Notes: generated from the letters alone by a model not told the origin. Positions 6,713 to 15,045 are shown, numbered from the stretch's first letter. The stretch is 33,986 bases of DNA from Muribaculaceae bacterium Isolate-036 (Harlan) (GCA_003833075.1 RIAY01000024.1:1-33986), one strand, 5' to 3'. Translations and numbers: made by a program.

Positions 6713-7957
6713 TTATTCCGGTTTATCGTTGTTATCCGCAGTGCCGTCTGACTTTTTCACAGCCTGCACCTTCATGCCGTGGTTAAGCTTATGATATCCT
6801 TCCACCACGATATTCTCACCTTTGGCAAGTCCGCGCTCCACTATTGTGTTGTTGTCGACCTCCGGTCCGATCTCGACAAATCTTTTCTCAACCACATCGT
6901 CGGGACGCACCACATAAATATAAGCCCCGTTCTTTTCGAGCACCAGAGCCTTTGTCGGAACCTGCACCGCCTGTTCGCGCACATCCAGAAGCACTTTCAC
7001 TCTTGTCACCTCTCCCGGCAGAAGACTGCGGTCAGGATTCGGCATCTCGGCACGCACGGAGAAAGTGCCGGTTTTCGGGTCAACCTGCGGATCCGCAAAG
7101 TCGACAAGACCCTTGTGCGGATATTCCGAACCATCTGCAAGCGTGATTGTCACAAACGAATTCCATTTGCGCGAAGGATCCTCGCTCCCGAGATTCACAT
7201 TCCTGTCTTTCCCTCTCAGATAATCAAGCGCGGTCATGGAGAAGTCCACACGCACGGTGTCACTTTTCACCACTGTGGCAAGGAGCGACTTTCCTCCGGA
7301 AGGGCCGACAAGCGTACCAATGTCGGCAACCCTCTCTGATATATATCCTGAGATCGGAGATGTAACACGCGTGTAACCCAGCGTTATCTCAGCCTGCGTA
7401 AGGTCAGCCTTGCTCACAATAACCTCCGCCATAGCGCTTTCATACGCAGCAGTGGCATTGTCAAGATCAAGCTGCGAAGCCGCGTTCTGCTCATAAAGAG
7501 GTTTTATGCGGTTGAGATCGTGTTTTGCCTTGCGCGCCTGCGCCTCCGCTTTGTTGAGCTGCGCACGCGCCTTGTTCACATGCGCGTCATAGAGTTTGGG
7601 GTCTATTACGAAAAGAGTCTGACCCTTGTTGATATAAGAGCCCTCCTTGAAACACATCTTTTCGAGATAGCCCTCGACTCGGGCATGCACCTCCACGAAC
7701 TGCTGCGCACGGATGCGACCCACATATTCACCATATATGTTGACATCGGCAGTCTCCACCGTCTCGACTTCCACAATCGGCAACGGAGCCTCCTGCGTCT
7801 TGGGTTTAAGCAGGAAATACAGTCCGGCACACACAATCAGAATTATCAGTATGATTACAAGCCACGCTTTCTTTGTACGGGGCATCGTTCTCTTGATCTT
7901 CTGAAGGCTGCATTTACTGAACAGCCTTTTTGAAATCTCTCTGTAGTTGATGTTCAT
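6713..7957 (-). CDS. RND efflux periplasmic adaptor (AcrA/MexA type)
   Basis: This membrane-fusion protein joins the pump to the outer-membrane channel. The ATG at 7957 gives 414 residues; an internal ATG at 7885 would begin just before the hydrophobic anchor WLVIILIILIVCAGLYFLL. The order is an anchor, a lipoyl-like half (VEVHARVEGYLEKMCFKEG), a coiled-coil hairpin rich in Ala, Lys and Glu (KARAQLNKAEAQARKAKHDL), then the second lipoyl half and beta-barrel (ITLGYTRVTSPISGYISER). There is no convincing lipobox, so it is probably held by an uncleaved N-terminal helix. It ends 17 nt before the pump gene. A TACCTTTG box at 8057-8050 lies upstream. Confidence 0.92.
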   Translation of the reverse strand: MNINYREISKRLFSKCSLQKIKRTMPRTKKAWLVIILIILIVCAGLYFLLKPKTQEAPLPIVEVETVETADVNIYGEYVGRIRAQQFVEVHARVEGYLEKMCFKEGSYINKGQTLFVIDPKLYDAHVNKARAQLNKAEAQARKAKHDLNRIKPLYEQNAASQLDLDNATAAYESAMAEVIVSKADLTQAEITLGYTRVTSPISGYISERVADIGTLVGPSGGKSLLATVVKSDTVRVDFSMTALDYLRGKDRNVNLGSEDPSRKWNSFVTITLADGSEYPHKGLVDFADPQVDPKTGTFSVRAEMPNPDRSLLPGEVTRVKVLLDVREQAVQVPTKALVLEKNGAYIYVVRPDDVVEKRFVEIGPEVDNNTIVERGLAKGENIVVEGYHKLNHGMKVQAVKKSDGTADNNDKPE

Positions 7958-8049
7958 TTTGTTGAATTACAATAATATCAAGTGTCGGAAAACACATGTC
8001 GCACTGTCCGCGTCACAGCTCAGGGCAATACTGTCGCCACACAGACGTG

Positions 8050-8057
8050 CAAAGGTA
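8050..8057 (-). promoter_or_regulatory. Possible -7 box for the efflux operon
   Basis: TACCTTTG on the minus strand matches TAnnTTTG about 90 nt before the adaptor ATG at 7957. No TTTG occurs at the usual spacing upstream. The 145-nt gap to the glycosyltransferase gene makes a separate efflux promoter plausible. Confidence 0.4.
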
Positions 8058-8102
8058 CACATTTTTACTGTTACCTTATTAACAAAAAAAACATTAAAAT
8101 TG

Positions 8103-9257
8103 TTAAATCCTGCTTCTGTTCTTTTGGAATGAATCTATTGCCAACGCATAAGTTTCCTTGATGTCGGAAGCCATGCGGCGTTTGTCGAAACGCGCCGCAT
8201 ACTCCTTACCCGCCTTAGTCATCTCCTCTATCTCGCGTCCGCCACGCAGAGCGGCAATCAGAGCTGCCGCCATATCCCGGGGAGAATCCGGATCCACATA
8301 CAGCGACTCAGGTCCCCCCGCCTCCTCAAGACACGAGCCCGTGGCTGCAACCACAGGCCTCATGCTTTCCAGACCCTCTACAACAGGGATGCCGAATCCC
8401 TCATATCTTGAAGGATACGCAATCACCTCTGCCGCCTGGTTCACACCCGGCAGATCTTTGAAGTCAAGACCCGAATAATAATGTATACGTCCCGTCACAC
8501 CCAGCTCTCGGGCTATGCGGTCCACGGTCTGCCTGTAACCGTGATGGTCACGCCCCACAACCACCAGACTTATATCCATCGGAAGCGAGGGGAGCGCACG
8601 CACGGTAAGTTCAAGATTCTTTCTGCGCTCGATTGTGCCGACCTGCAGGATATACCTCTCCGGCAGACGAAGACGGGAGCGCAGCGCGGAGATTTCATCA
8701 GCACCCCATAACCTGCGGAAAGATTCGTCACAACCCTGATATATCACATCAATACGGTCCGGATCCACACCATAGAACCTCACGACATCCTCCTTGGTGC
8801 GTTCACTCACGGCAATTATCCTGTCTGCATTCATGCATGACCTTCCGTATTTGAAATCATACATCAGCCTGTCGATGCGCTTGTAGCATTCCGGCATTGT
8901 CCGGTATATCACATCATGCATGGTAAGAACCGAGGGCACTCCGCTCTTTCTGATATTCAACGGCAGTTCATTGCTGAGACCATGAAACACATCCACCTTG
9001 TCAGCGGAAAGATTGTTGGCAATACCGAACGAACGCCACAAAGCCCCTTTGAAACCCTGGGGGGGAGGCAGTCTGAATTCGACATTATGAAATCCTCTCA
9101 CAGTCTCCAGACGCGGATTATCGCGAAGCGAAGGTGTATACACAAACAGCCTGTCAGCGGGATTTTCCATCGCGACGCGCTCAATCACAAGTCTGGAATA
9201 ATTACCAAGCCCGGTCATGTTAGACACAGCTCTTTTTCCGTCGAATCCTATAATCAT
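8103..9257 (-). CDS. Glycosyltransferase family 4 (GT-B fold)
   Basis: The ATG at 9257 gives 384 residues starting MIIGFDGKRAV; a TTG start 12 nt upstream is possible but less likely. This is a retaining GT-B glycosyltransferase. The N-terminal half has the acceptor domain with GLGNYSRLVIE and DVFHGLSNELP. The C-terminal half has the donor-binding domain: RYILQVGTIERRKNLELTVRAL, then the GT4 signature AYPSRYEGFGIPVVEGLE with the E-x7-E pair (EGFGIPVVE). No signal peptide is visible, so it should act at the cytoplasmic side of the inner membrane on cell-surface glycans. It lies 55 nt after nhaD and before the efflux operon on the same strand. The sugar and acceptor are unknown. Confidence 0.88.
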   Translation of the reverse strand: MIIGFDGKRAVSNMTGLGNYSRLVIERVAMENPADRLFVYTPSLRDNPRLETVRGFHNVEFRLPPPQGFKGALWRSFGIANNLSADKVDVFHGLSNELPLNIRKSGVPSVLTMHDVIYRTMPECYKRIDRLMYDFKYGRSCMNADRIIAVSERTKEDVVRFYGVDPDRIDVIYQGCDESFRRLWGADEISALRSRLRLPERYILQVGTIERRKNLELTVRALPSLPMDISLVVVGRDHHGYRQTVDRIARELGVTGRIHYYSGLDFKDLPGVNQAAEVIAYPSRYEGFGIPVVEGLESMRPVVAATGSCLEEAGGPESLYVDPDSPRDMAAALIAALRGGREIEEMTKAGKEYAARFDKRRMASDIKETYALAIDSFQKNRSRI

Positions 9258-9312
9258 AAGCAAATACAAGTTAGTAGGGGCGTTGGAGAGTCAGGCGCCC
9301 GCCACCCGCAAA

Positions 9313-10707
9313 CTAACAGAATATCAGCTTTTCGAGAGCGTAGACACCCACGCCTGCAAGATAACCCAGCAGTGCCACCCATGTAAATTTCTTCATATAC
9401 CAGCCGAAGCTGATTTTTTCGAGTCCCATCACAATCACACCGGCTGCCGAACCGATGATCAGTATGGAGCCGCCGACTCCCGCACAATAAGACATCAGTT
9501 CCCAGAAAGTGCCGTCTATGACAAAGTTCGCGGCATAACCTACAGCCGCCGGATCTGCGACAGGATACATACCCATAACGCCGGCAACAAGGGGAACATT
9601 GTCTACAATCGCGGAAAGAACGCCGAGAACGAGTCCGATCCAGTATACATTATGAATCTCTTTGTCAAGATAAGCGGCTATGTCAGAAAGTATTCCTGTG
9701 CTCTGAAGAACCGCCACCGCCATGAGTATTCCGAGAAAGAAAAGTATTGAAGGCATGTCCACACGCGAAATCACCTTGGGCAGACGCAGTTCCTTTGCCT
9801 GTTCGAGCATCTTCGAATTATAGAAAATCTCTGTAAACACCCAAAGCGCGCCAAGCACGAAAAGCATACCGATAAAAGGCGGCAGATGGGTTATAGACTT
9901 GAACACCGGCACAAATATCAGTCCGCCGACTCCAAGATAAAACATCGTGGCTCGCTGACCGGATGTAATGAACGAGTTCTTTTCCACCACCACATCGCGC
10001 GGGGGAAGTTCCCCTTTCAACTTACTGCTGATTATCACCAGTGGCACAAGCATTGACACCAGAGAAGGCACAAGCACGAAAGACAGCAACGCCGGAGCGG
10101 TTATGTTTCCGCTTACCCAAAGCATTATCGTGGTTATGTCTCCGATCGGACTCCATGCGCCTCCGCTGTTGGCGGCAATGATGATCATGCCTGCGTAAAG
10201 CCATCTCTCGTCCTTCTGCGTTATCAGCTTCCTGAGCAGCATCAGCATGACTATAGTAGTTGTAAGATTGTCAAGGATAGCCGACATAAAGAACGTCACG
10301 AAACTGATTATCCACAGCAGTTTGCGCTTGTCTCGCGTGTTGATATGATCGGTAATCACCCGGAATCCGCCGTGCACATCGACCATCTCCACAATAGTCA
10401 TAGCACCGATAAGAAACAGAAGCGTCTGCATTATGTCGCCGAGATGCTCCACGATATCCACATTAAGCACATACTGCAGAGCCTGCTCATGCAGCGACTT
10501 GCTTTCAAGCCCCGGATGCGTTTCCATGAAATGCCTGAAACCGTCGGCAGAAACAACGGGAACCACAGACTCCGCACCCATGGCATAAATCACCCACATC
10601 AGCATGCCCAGAAGCAATGCCGACGCCGTCTTGTCAACTCGCAGAGGGTGTTCGAGCGCTATCGCAAGATAGCCGACAATGAATAAAACGAGCAGTGTCG
10701 TCAACAT
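9313..10707 (-). CDS. nhaD: Sodium/proton antiporter NhaD
   Basis: This 464-residue inner-membrane protein has the hallmarks of the NhaD antiporter family, which exports Na+ or Li+ in exchange for protons. It is almost wholly hydrophobic helices. Conserved family stretches include LDNLTTTIVMLMLLRKLI, ANSGGAWSPIGDITTIMLW and, near the C-terminus, AIVDNVPLVAGVMGMY and YCAGVGGSILIIGSAAGV. The paired D-N-T/D-N-V segments are ion-site regions typical of the ion-transporter superfamily. It is divergent from the sirtuin gene and is the first gene of the minus-strand block. A -7-like TACTTTTG at 10764-10757 could drive it. Confidence 0.92.
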   Translation of the reverse strand: MLTTLLVLFIVGYLAIALEHPLRVDKTASALLLGMLMWVIYAMGAESVVPVVSADGFRHFMETHPGLESKSLHEQALQYVLNVDIVEHLGDIMQTLLFLIGAMTIVEMVDVHGGFRVITDHINTRDKRKLLWIISFVTFFMSAILDNLTTTIVMLMLLRKLITQKDERWLYAGMIIIAANSGGAWSPIGDITTIMLWVSGNITAPALLSFVLVPSLVSMLVPLVIISSKLKGELPPRDVVVEKNSFITSGQRATMFYLGVGGLIFVPVFKSITHLPPFIGMLFVLGALWVFTEIFYNSKMLEQAKELRLPKVISRVDMPSILFFLGILMAVAVLQSTGILSDIAAYLDKEIHNVYWIGLVLGVLSAIVDNVPLVAGVMGMYPVADPAAVGYAANFVIDGTFWELMSYCAGVGGSILIIGSAAGVIVMGLEKISFGWYMKKFTWVALLGYLAGVGVYALEKLIFC

Positions 10708-10756
10708 GATGGAAATAGAATAGATATAGATTGATTAACGATTGGTAAATCGGAAG

Positions 10757-10788
10757 CAAAAGTAGTATAAAAACAATAATTAAAGAAA
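10757..10788 (-). promoter_or_regulatory. Possible nhaD promoter
   Basis: On the minus strand, TTTC at 10788-10785 (one mismatch to TTTG), a 20-nt spacer and TACTTTTG at 10764-10757 lie about 50 nt before the nhaD ATG. Confidence 0.5.
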
Positions 10789-10821
10789 TTTTTCCTTAAT
10801 ACATTTTTAATGTTTGACAAA

Positions 10822-10837
10822 TATGTTTTAAAACATA
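10822..10837. promoter_or_regulatory. 16-nt palindrome in the nhaD-sirtuin divergent gap
   Basis: TATGTTTTAAAACATA is a perfect palindrome between the two divergent promoters. It could be a binding site for a dimeric regulator, but AT-rich palindromes arise easily by chance and no regulator gene is adjacent. The rest of the roughly 300-nt gap shows only the two promoters. Confidence 0.3.
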
Positions 10838-10954
10838 AAACCCATCTTGACTTATTTACGAAAGTTAAGAGCTTGTTTAAAAATAATGATATTGATAATT
10901 CAAGACGAGTTCCACATCTATTATTGTAAATTTAACAAAAAAAGACACACCCGT

Positions 10955-10986
10955 TTTGCCCCGGAAGATGAAAAGTGTTATATTTG
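10955..10986 (+). promoter_or_regulatory. Promoter of the sirtuin gene
   Basis: A TTTG at 10955-10958, a 20-nt spacer and TATATTTG at 10979-10986 match the Bacteroidetes promoter pattern exactly, 22 nt before the ATG at 11009. Its position also argues against any start upstream of 11009. Confidence 0.75.
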
Positions 10987-11008
10987 CAGAAGCGTAAAAA
11001 CGGACACT

Positions 11009-11728
11009 ATGAAAAATAAACCGATACTTGTTATCTCCACCGGAGCTGGAATAAGTGCAGAAAGCGGAATCACAACTTTCCGCGACGCCGGAGGATTATG
11101 GGAAAACTATCCGGTGATGCAAGTTGCGTCAGCGCAAGGATTCGCGCAGAATCCGGAGCTTGTGCACAACTTCTACAACAAAAGAAGGAAGGAGCTCCTG
11201 AAGGCTGAGCCCAACGGCGCTCACAAGGCGCTCGCAGAACTTGAAAAAGATTTTGACGTCTACGTTATAACACAGAATGTAGACGACCTCCACGAACGCG
11301 CAGGGTCAAAAAACGTGCTTCATCTCCATGGAGAGCTGATGAAGATACGTTCGGTCAGCAATCCCGATTACATCGAGACCCTCGACACAGACCATCTGGA
11401 GACCACACCGGCGACCCGAGGACGCAACGGCGACCCGATGCGACCGCACATAGTCTTTTTTCAGGAGCCCGTCCCGAATATAGAGAAAGCAGTGGAGATT
11501 GTCATGTCTGCAGATATATTTGTTGTGATAGGCACATCGCTCGCCGTATATCCGGCGGCAGGACTCATTGAATACACACGTCCCGGCATTCCTGTCTTCT
11601 ACATCGATCCCAACCCCGCCTCGACGGCAGGACATCCTGATGTCACTGTCATCAGAAAGAAAGCCACCGAAGGCATGAGGGATTTGACAGAGATTCTTCA
11701 TGCTTATGTTGAAAAACATAAGAAATGA
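11009..11728 (+). CDS. NAD-dependent protein deacylase, class III-like sirtuin
   Basis: The ATG at 11009 gives 239 residues with the NAD-binding motif GAGISAESG (residues 12-20) close to the N-terminus. The frame upstream is open but lies across the promoter. Other sirtuin motifs are FRDAGGLW, TQNVDDLHERAG (88-99), the catalytic His107 in HLHGEL, and GTSLAVYPAAGL. FYNKRR at 55-60 supplies the Tyr-x-x-Arg pair (Y56, R59) that in CobB and SIRT5 reads acyl-lysine carboxylates, so succinyl-lysine removal is plausible. The four structural zinc cysteines found in most sirtuins are absent between residues 108 and 145. It stands alone with its own promoter, upstream of the oxidoreductase operon. Confidence 0.88.
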   Translation: MKNKPILVISTGAGISAESGITTFRDAGGLWENYPVMQVASAQGFAQNPELVHNFYNKRRKELLKAEPNGAHKALAELEKDFDVYVITQNVDDLHERAGSKNVLHLHGELMKIRSVSNPDYIETLDTDHLETTPATRGRNGDPMRPHIVFFQEPVPNIEKAVEIVMSADIFVVIGTSLAVYPAAGLIEYTRPGIPVFYIDPNPASTAGHPDVTVIRKKATEGMRDLTEILHAYVEKHKK

Positions 11729-11857
11729 CAGCCGGAATAAGAGAAATAAGTATTACCTTTGTGACAGATGCGATAGCGCCGCGGACACAAGTTGCTGCCC
11801 GCAGTGCCCCGCGGCTTCACAACCTGTTCGATCTAACCAAAAAAACACTAAATAACT

Positions 11858-12088
11858 ATGGCAAAAATCAGAGGAGCGGTCACCGTAAACATCGAAAGAT
11901 GCAAAGGGTGTAACCTGTGTGTAGTGGCATGCCCTACAAAGACACTGTCGCTGCAGCCCAACGAGGTCAACGACCGCGGCTACCATTACGCCTACATGGC
12001 TAATCCAGAGAGCTGCACAGGGTGTTGCTCATGCGCCTGGGTATGTCCCGACGCTTGTATCGAAGTATATCGCAAACGCGTTGACTAA
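11858..12088 (+). CDS. 2-oxoacid:ferredoxin oxidoreductase, delta (ferredoxin-like) subunit
   Basis: This 76-residue protein carries two 4Fe-4S motifs: CKGCNLCVVACP at about residues 15-26, and CTGCCSCAWVCP near the C-terminus. Each fits C-x2-C-x2-C-x3-C-P. As the delta subunit (KorD/VorD type) it passes electrons from the catalytic subunits to external ferredoxin. It starts a four-gene operon with the alpha, beta and gamma subunits, separated by 54, 21 and about 79 nt. A TACCTTTG box at 11754-11761 may be part of its promoter, but no TTTG lies at the right distance. Confidence 0.92.
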   Translation: MAKIRGAVTVNIERCKGCNLCVVACPTKTLSLQPNEVNDRGYHYAYMANPESCTGCCSCAWVCPDACIEVYRKRVD

Positions 12089-12142
12089 GCGAATGCGAGA
12101 CAATTCCATCAATCCAACCAAGAAAACACAACGACAAGGAAT

Positions 12143-13231
12143 ATGAAAGAAGAAGTGAGACTTATGAAAGGGAACGAGGCGATAGCCCACGCCGCCATAC
12201 GTTACGGCTGCGACGGCTATTTCGGCTACCCGATCACCCCCCAGTCGGAGGTGCTCGAAACCCTTGAAGAACTGATGCCATGGGAAACCACAGGCATGGT
12301 CGTGCTCCAGGCTGAATCCGAAGTAGCCGCCATCAACATGGTCTACGGAGGTGCGGCAAGTGGCAAAGCAGTGATGACATCGTCATCTTCTCCGGGTGTC
12401 AGCCTCAAGCAGGAGGGGATATCCTATATAGCGGCGGCATCTCTGCCCGCATTGATTCTGAACGTGATGCGCGGCGGCCCGGGTCTCGGAACAATCCAGC
12501 CCTCGCAGGCTGATTATTTCCAGGCGGTCAAAGGCGGCGGTCACGGAGACTATCACCTCATCGCGCTTGCGCCCTCTACAGTTCAGGAGATGGTTGATTT
12601 CGTAGGTCTCGGCTTCGACCTTGCATTCAAATACAGCAACCCCGCCATGATTCTTGCCGACGGCATCGTAGGGCAGATGATGGAGAAAGTGGTTCTTCCC
12701 GAGCAGCGTCCCCGCAGAACGGAGGAGGAAATCCGCCGCCAGTGCCCATGGGCGACCAACGGTCGCAAGGATGGTCGCAAACGCAATGTAGTGACATCGC
12801 TTGAGCTTGAGTCTTCTAAAATGGAAGTCATCAACCACCAGCTTCAGGCACGCTATCGTGAGATCGAGAAAAACGAGACAAGATGGGAGGAAATCGGCGT
12901 AGAGGACGCAGACTATCTCATCGTTGCCTTCGGCTCTATTGCCCGCATTTGCGACAAAGCGCGTGAGATAGCAGCAGAGAAAGGCATAAAGATCGGAATC
13001 GTACGCCCCATCACACTCTGGCCCTTCCCCTCCGAGGCAATCAGCAAGGCGGCAGAAGGGAAGAAAGGCGTGCTCGTAGTGGAGCTTAACGCCGGACAGA
13101 TGGTGGAAGACGTGCGTCTTGCCGTACACGACAGACTTCCCGTGGAGCATTTCGGCCGCATGGGCGGCATAATCCCCAGCCCGGAAGAGGTTGTGGACGC
13201 ACTGGAAGAAAAAATCATCAACAGGAAATAA
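12143..13231 (+). CDS. vorB: 2-oxoacid:ferredoxin oxidoreductase, alpha subunit (VorB type)
   Basis: This 362-residue subunit has the standard alpha chain start (MKGNEAIAHAAIRYGCDGYF, then GYPITPQSEVLETL), which forms the pyrimidine-binding half of the thiamine diphosphate site. The middle holds ASGKAVMTSSSSPGVSLKQEG and the C-terminal third has the transketolase-like domain with VRPITLWPFPSEAI. The complex oxidatively decarboxylates a 2-oxoacid to its acyl-CoA with reduction of ferredoxin. In Bacteroidales, alpha chains of this type are usually annotated as 3-methyl-2-oxobutanoate dehydrogenase (branched-chain 2-oxoacids) or 2-oxoglutarate synthase. The sequence alone does not separate these. 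Confidence 0.9.
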   Translation: MKEEVRLMKGNEAIAHAAIRYGCDGYFGYPITPQSEVLETLEELMPWETTGMVVLQAESEVAAINMVYGGAASGKAVMTSSSSPGVSLKQEGISYIAAASLPALILNVMRGGPGLGTIQPSQADYFQAVKGGGHGDYHLIALAPSTVQEMVDFVGLGFDLAFKYSNPAMILADGIVGQMMEKVVLPEQRPRRTEEEIRRQCPWATNGRKDGRKRNVVTSLELESSKMEVINHQLQARYREIEKNETRWEEIGVEDADYLIVAFGSIARICDKAREIAAEKGIKIGIVRPITLWPFPSEAISKAAEGKKGVLVVELNAGQMVEDVRLAVHDRLPVEHFGRMGGIIPSPEEVVDALEEKIINRK

Positions 13232-13252
13232 ACCCTCTAAAAGAAAGCAACA

Positions 13253-14014
13253 ATGGAAATCGAAGATATCATTTGCCAGGAAAACAAGGTTTACAGCAAA
13301 CCGGAGCTTCTCGAAGAGGTTCACATGCATTACTGCCCCGGCTGCAGCCACGGCGTGATACACAAACTTCTTGCAGAAGTCATTCAAGAGATGGGACTTA
13401 CGGAGAAGACCGTCGGCATTTCGCCGGTAGGTTGCGCCGTGTTCGCATATAACTATGTGGATGTTGACTGGGTGGAGGCGGCACACGGACGCGCCCCCGC
13501 CGTAGCCACAGCCATTTCCCGCCTATGGCCCGAAAACGTGGTCTTCACCTATCAGGGCGACGGAGACATGTCGGCAATCGGAACGGCAGAATCAATACAT
13601 GCCGCCAACCGCGGCGAAAATATCGTCATGATATTCGTCAACAATGCCATATACGGCATGACCGGAGGACAGATGGCTCCGACCACGCTTGTAGGACAAA
13701 AGACCGCAACCACTCCATACGGACGCCGCATCGACCTCAACGGACACCCGCTGGAAATCACCAACCTCATGGCTATCCTTGACGGAACATGCTACGTAAC
13801 CCGTCAGGCAGTACACACTCCCGCTGCAGTTCGCAAGACCAAGGCTTGTCTCAAAAAAGCATTTGAAAACGCGATTGCGAAAAAAGGCACCTCTGTTGTG
13901 GAAGTTGTCGCCACCTGCAATTCCGGATGGAAGATGTCGCCCGAGAAAGCGAACCAATGGATGGAAGAGAACATGTTCCCCAAATATCCGCTCGGAGACC
14001 TTAAGAATGTGTGA
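13253..14014 (+). CDS. 2-oxoacid:ferredoxin oxidoreductase, beta subunit (TPP-binding)
   Basis: This 253-residue beta chain (KorB/VorA type) holds the diphosphate-binding half of the thiamine diphosphate site. Visible motifs are HYCPGCSHGVIHKLL near residue 28, GCAVFAYNYVDVDWVEAAHGRAP, the GDG motif in QGDGDMSAIG, and the Asn-containing segment NNAIYGMTGGQMAPTT that completes the Mg-TPP site. No C-terminal iron-sulphur insert is present, as expected when a separate delta subunit carries the clusters. It follows the alpha gene by 21 nt and should form the catalytic core with it. Confidence 0.9.
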   Translation: MEIEDIICQENKVYSKPELLEEVHMHYCPGCSHGVIHKLLAEVIQEMGLTEKTVGISPVGCAVFAYNYVDVDWVEAAHGRAPAVATAISRLWPENVVFTYQGDGDMSAIGTAESIHAANRGENIVMIFVNNAIYGMTGGQMAPTTLVGQKTATTPYGRRIDLNGHPLEITNLMAILDGTCYVTRQAVHTPAAVRKTKACLKKAFENAIAKKGTSVVEVVATCNSGWKMSPEKANQWMEENMFPKYPLGDLKNV

Positions 14015-14093
14015 CACAGAAACGGCAATGTCAGGAAATTGTTGAAAACATTTTTTGCCATTGCCCTGTCCAAAAAACAATACAGCATCAAAA

Positions 14094-14630
14094 ATGAAAG
14101 AAGAAATAATAATAGCCGGCTTTGGAGGACAAGGAGTCCTTTCAATGGGCAAGATTCTCGCCTACTCCGGTCTTATGGATGACAAAGAAGTCACATGGAT
14201 GCCTTCTTATGGTCCGGAACAGAGAGGCGGCACGGCGAATGTCACAGTCATTCTGTCTGACGACAAGATATCATCGCCCGTACTCGACCGCTATGACATC
14301 GTCATAGCCCTTAACCAGCAGAGCCTTGACAAATTCGGAGAAAAAGTGAAAGCGGGCGGTATCCTCATCTATGACACCAACGGCATACACAAGCACCCCA
14401 CCCGTGAAGACATCAAAATCTACCCGATAGATGCCATGGAAGCCACACTTGAGATCGGCAATTCAAAGGCATACAACATGGTAGTGATGGGAGCCTTGCT
14501 CGAAGCCATGGACTACAAGCTGCCGATGGAGAATGTGATAAAGGGATTGAAAAAATCGCTCCCGGAAAGACACCACAAACTCATTCCCCTCAACGAACAG
14601 GCAATCGAAAAAGGAAGAACTCTTATTTGA
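14094..14630 (+). CDS. 2-oxoacid:ferredoxin oxidoreductase, gamma subunit
   Basis: The ATG at 14094 gives 178 residues starting MKEEIIIAGFGGQGVLSMG, the standard gamma-chain N-terminus with the FGGQG loop. A TTG start at 14055 would add 13 unsupported residues. Other family marks are SYGPEQRGGTANVTVILSD and IALNQQSLDKF. The gamma subunit (KorC/VorC type) closes the CoA-binding side of the complex. The last codons and stop lie inside a 19-bp tandem duplication, and a strong terminator follows. This completes a full delta-alpha-beta-gamma set, so the complex is probably functional in fermentative or reductive carbon metabolism. Confidence 0.9.
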   Translation: MKEEIIIAGFGGQGVLSMGKILAYSGLMDDKEVTWMPSYGPEQRGGTANVTVILSDDKISSPVLDRYDIVIALNQQSLDKFGEKVKAGGILIYDTNGIHKHPTREDIKIYPIDAMEATLEIGNSKAYNMVVMGALLEAMDYKLPMENVIKGLKKSLPERHHKLIPLNEQAIEKGRTLI

Positions 14631-14663
14631 GATAACCACTCAGGTTTGAGATAACCACTCAGG
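14626..14663. repeat. Exact 19-bp tandem duplication at the gamma-subunit stop
   Basis: TTTGAGATAACCACTCAGG occurs at 14626-14644 and again at 14645-14663 without change. The first copy includes the TGA stop of the gamma subunit. The identity suggests a recent slippage event. Confidence 0.9.
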
Positions 14664-14708
14664 GCGGTGTGTCAAAATTGATAAAATTTGACACACCGCC
14701 TTTATTTT
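14663..14708 (+). terminator. Terminator of the oxidoreductase operon
   Basis: A 14-bp perfect stem (GGCGGTGTGTCAAA, 14663-14676, with its complement at 14687-14700) is followed by TTTATTTT. It starts 33 nt after the gamma-subunit stop codon. Confidence 0.85.
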
Positions 14709-15045
14709 AGCCGGATGGCGAGGATGCTGTCAGAATGGTCCGGATGGTAGACGGGCTATTATGACACATCCTCCTTATTATAAAAGAGTCGGTTTCCGAT
14801 ACATAAAAGGCGGGAGCCCCGACCGAAGCCGGTGCTCCCGCAACATCAAGGTTACGAAAAGGTGATTTCTTTCTCATAATATCAGGAACCAGCTCGCCAC
14901 TACTTCATCATCACCATAGCGCGTAACCACAATCCGCTGTTTACTTTTGTAAATATAACCAAGCCTTGAATTGAATAGTTTTGTAAATCGCATGTTTTAA
15001 CTTTTGTCTGCGATAAAATTAACAATTTATTCGTAATTTTGCATC
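14709..15045. other. Gap between oxidoreductase terminator and ruvB
   Basis: This stretch of about 340 nt holds no convincing gene. Near 14810-14845 is a terminator-like hairpin facing the minus strand. Several TAnnTTTG-like boxes face ruvB: TACTTTTG at 14942-14949, TAGTTTTG at 14976-14983 and TAATTTTG at 15034-15041. None has a TTTG at the standard spacing. Confidence 0.5.
14810..14845 (-). terminator. Terminator-like hairpin on the minus strand
   Basis: GCGGGAGC and GCTCCCGC (14810-14817 and 14834-14841) pair, with a smaller CCG/CGG inner stem. Read on the minus strand the hairpin is followed by CTTTTA. No minus-strand gene or clear promoter feeds it, so it may belong to an unrecognised short transcript or be incidental. 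Confidence 0.35.

Noticed and set aside
9258..9269. TTG start adding four residues to the GT4 enzyme
   Set aside because: The ATG at 9257 gives the usual GT4 N-terminus; the extra residues have no support.
10847..11008. 54-residue N-terminal extension of the sirtuin
   Set aside because: A perfect promoter lies at 10955-10986 inside it, and the sirtuin fold starts at the ATG at 11009.
12383..13486. 367-codon minus-strand frame over the oxidoreductase genes
   Set aside because: Antisense shadow of strongly conserved alpha and beta subunit genes; composition (Cys/His-rich) is typical of a shadow.
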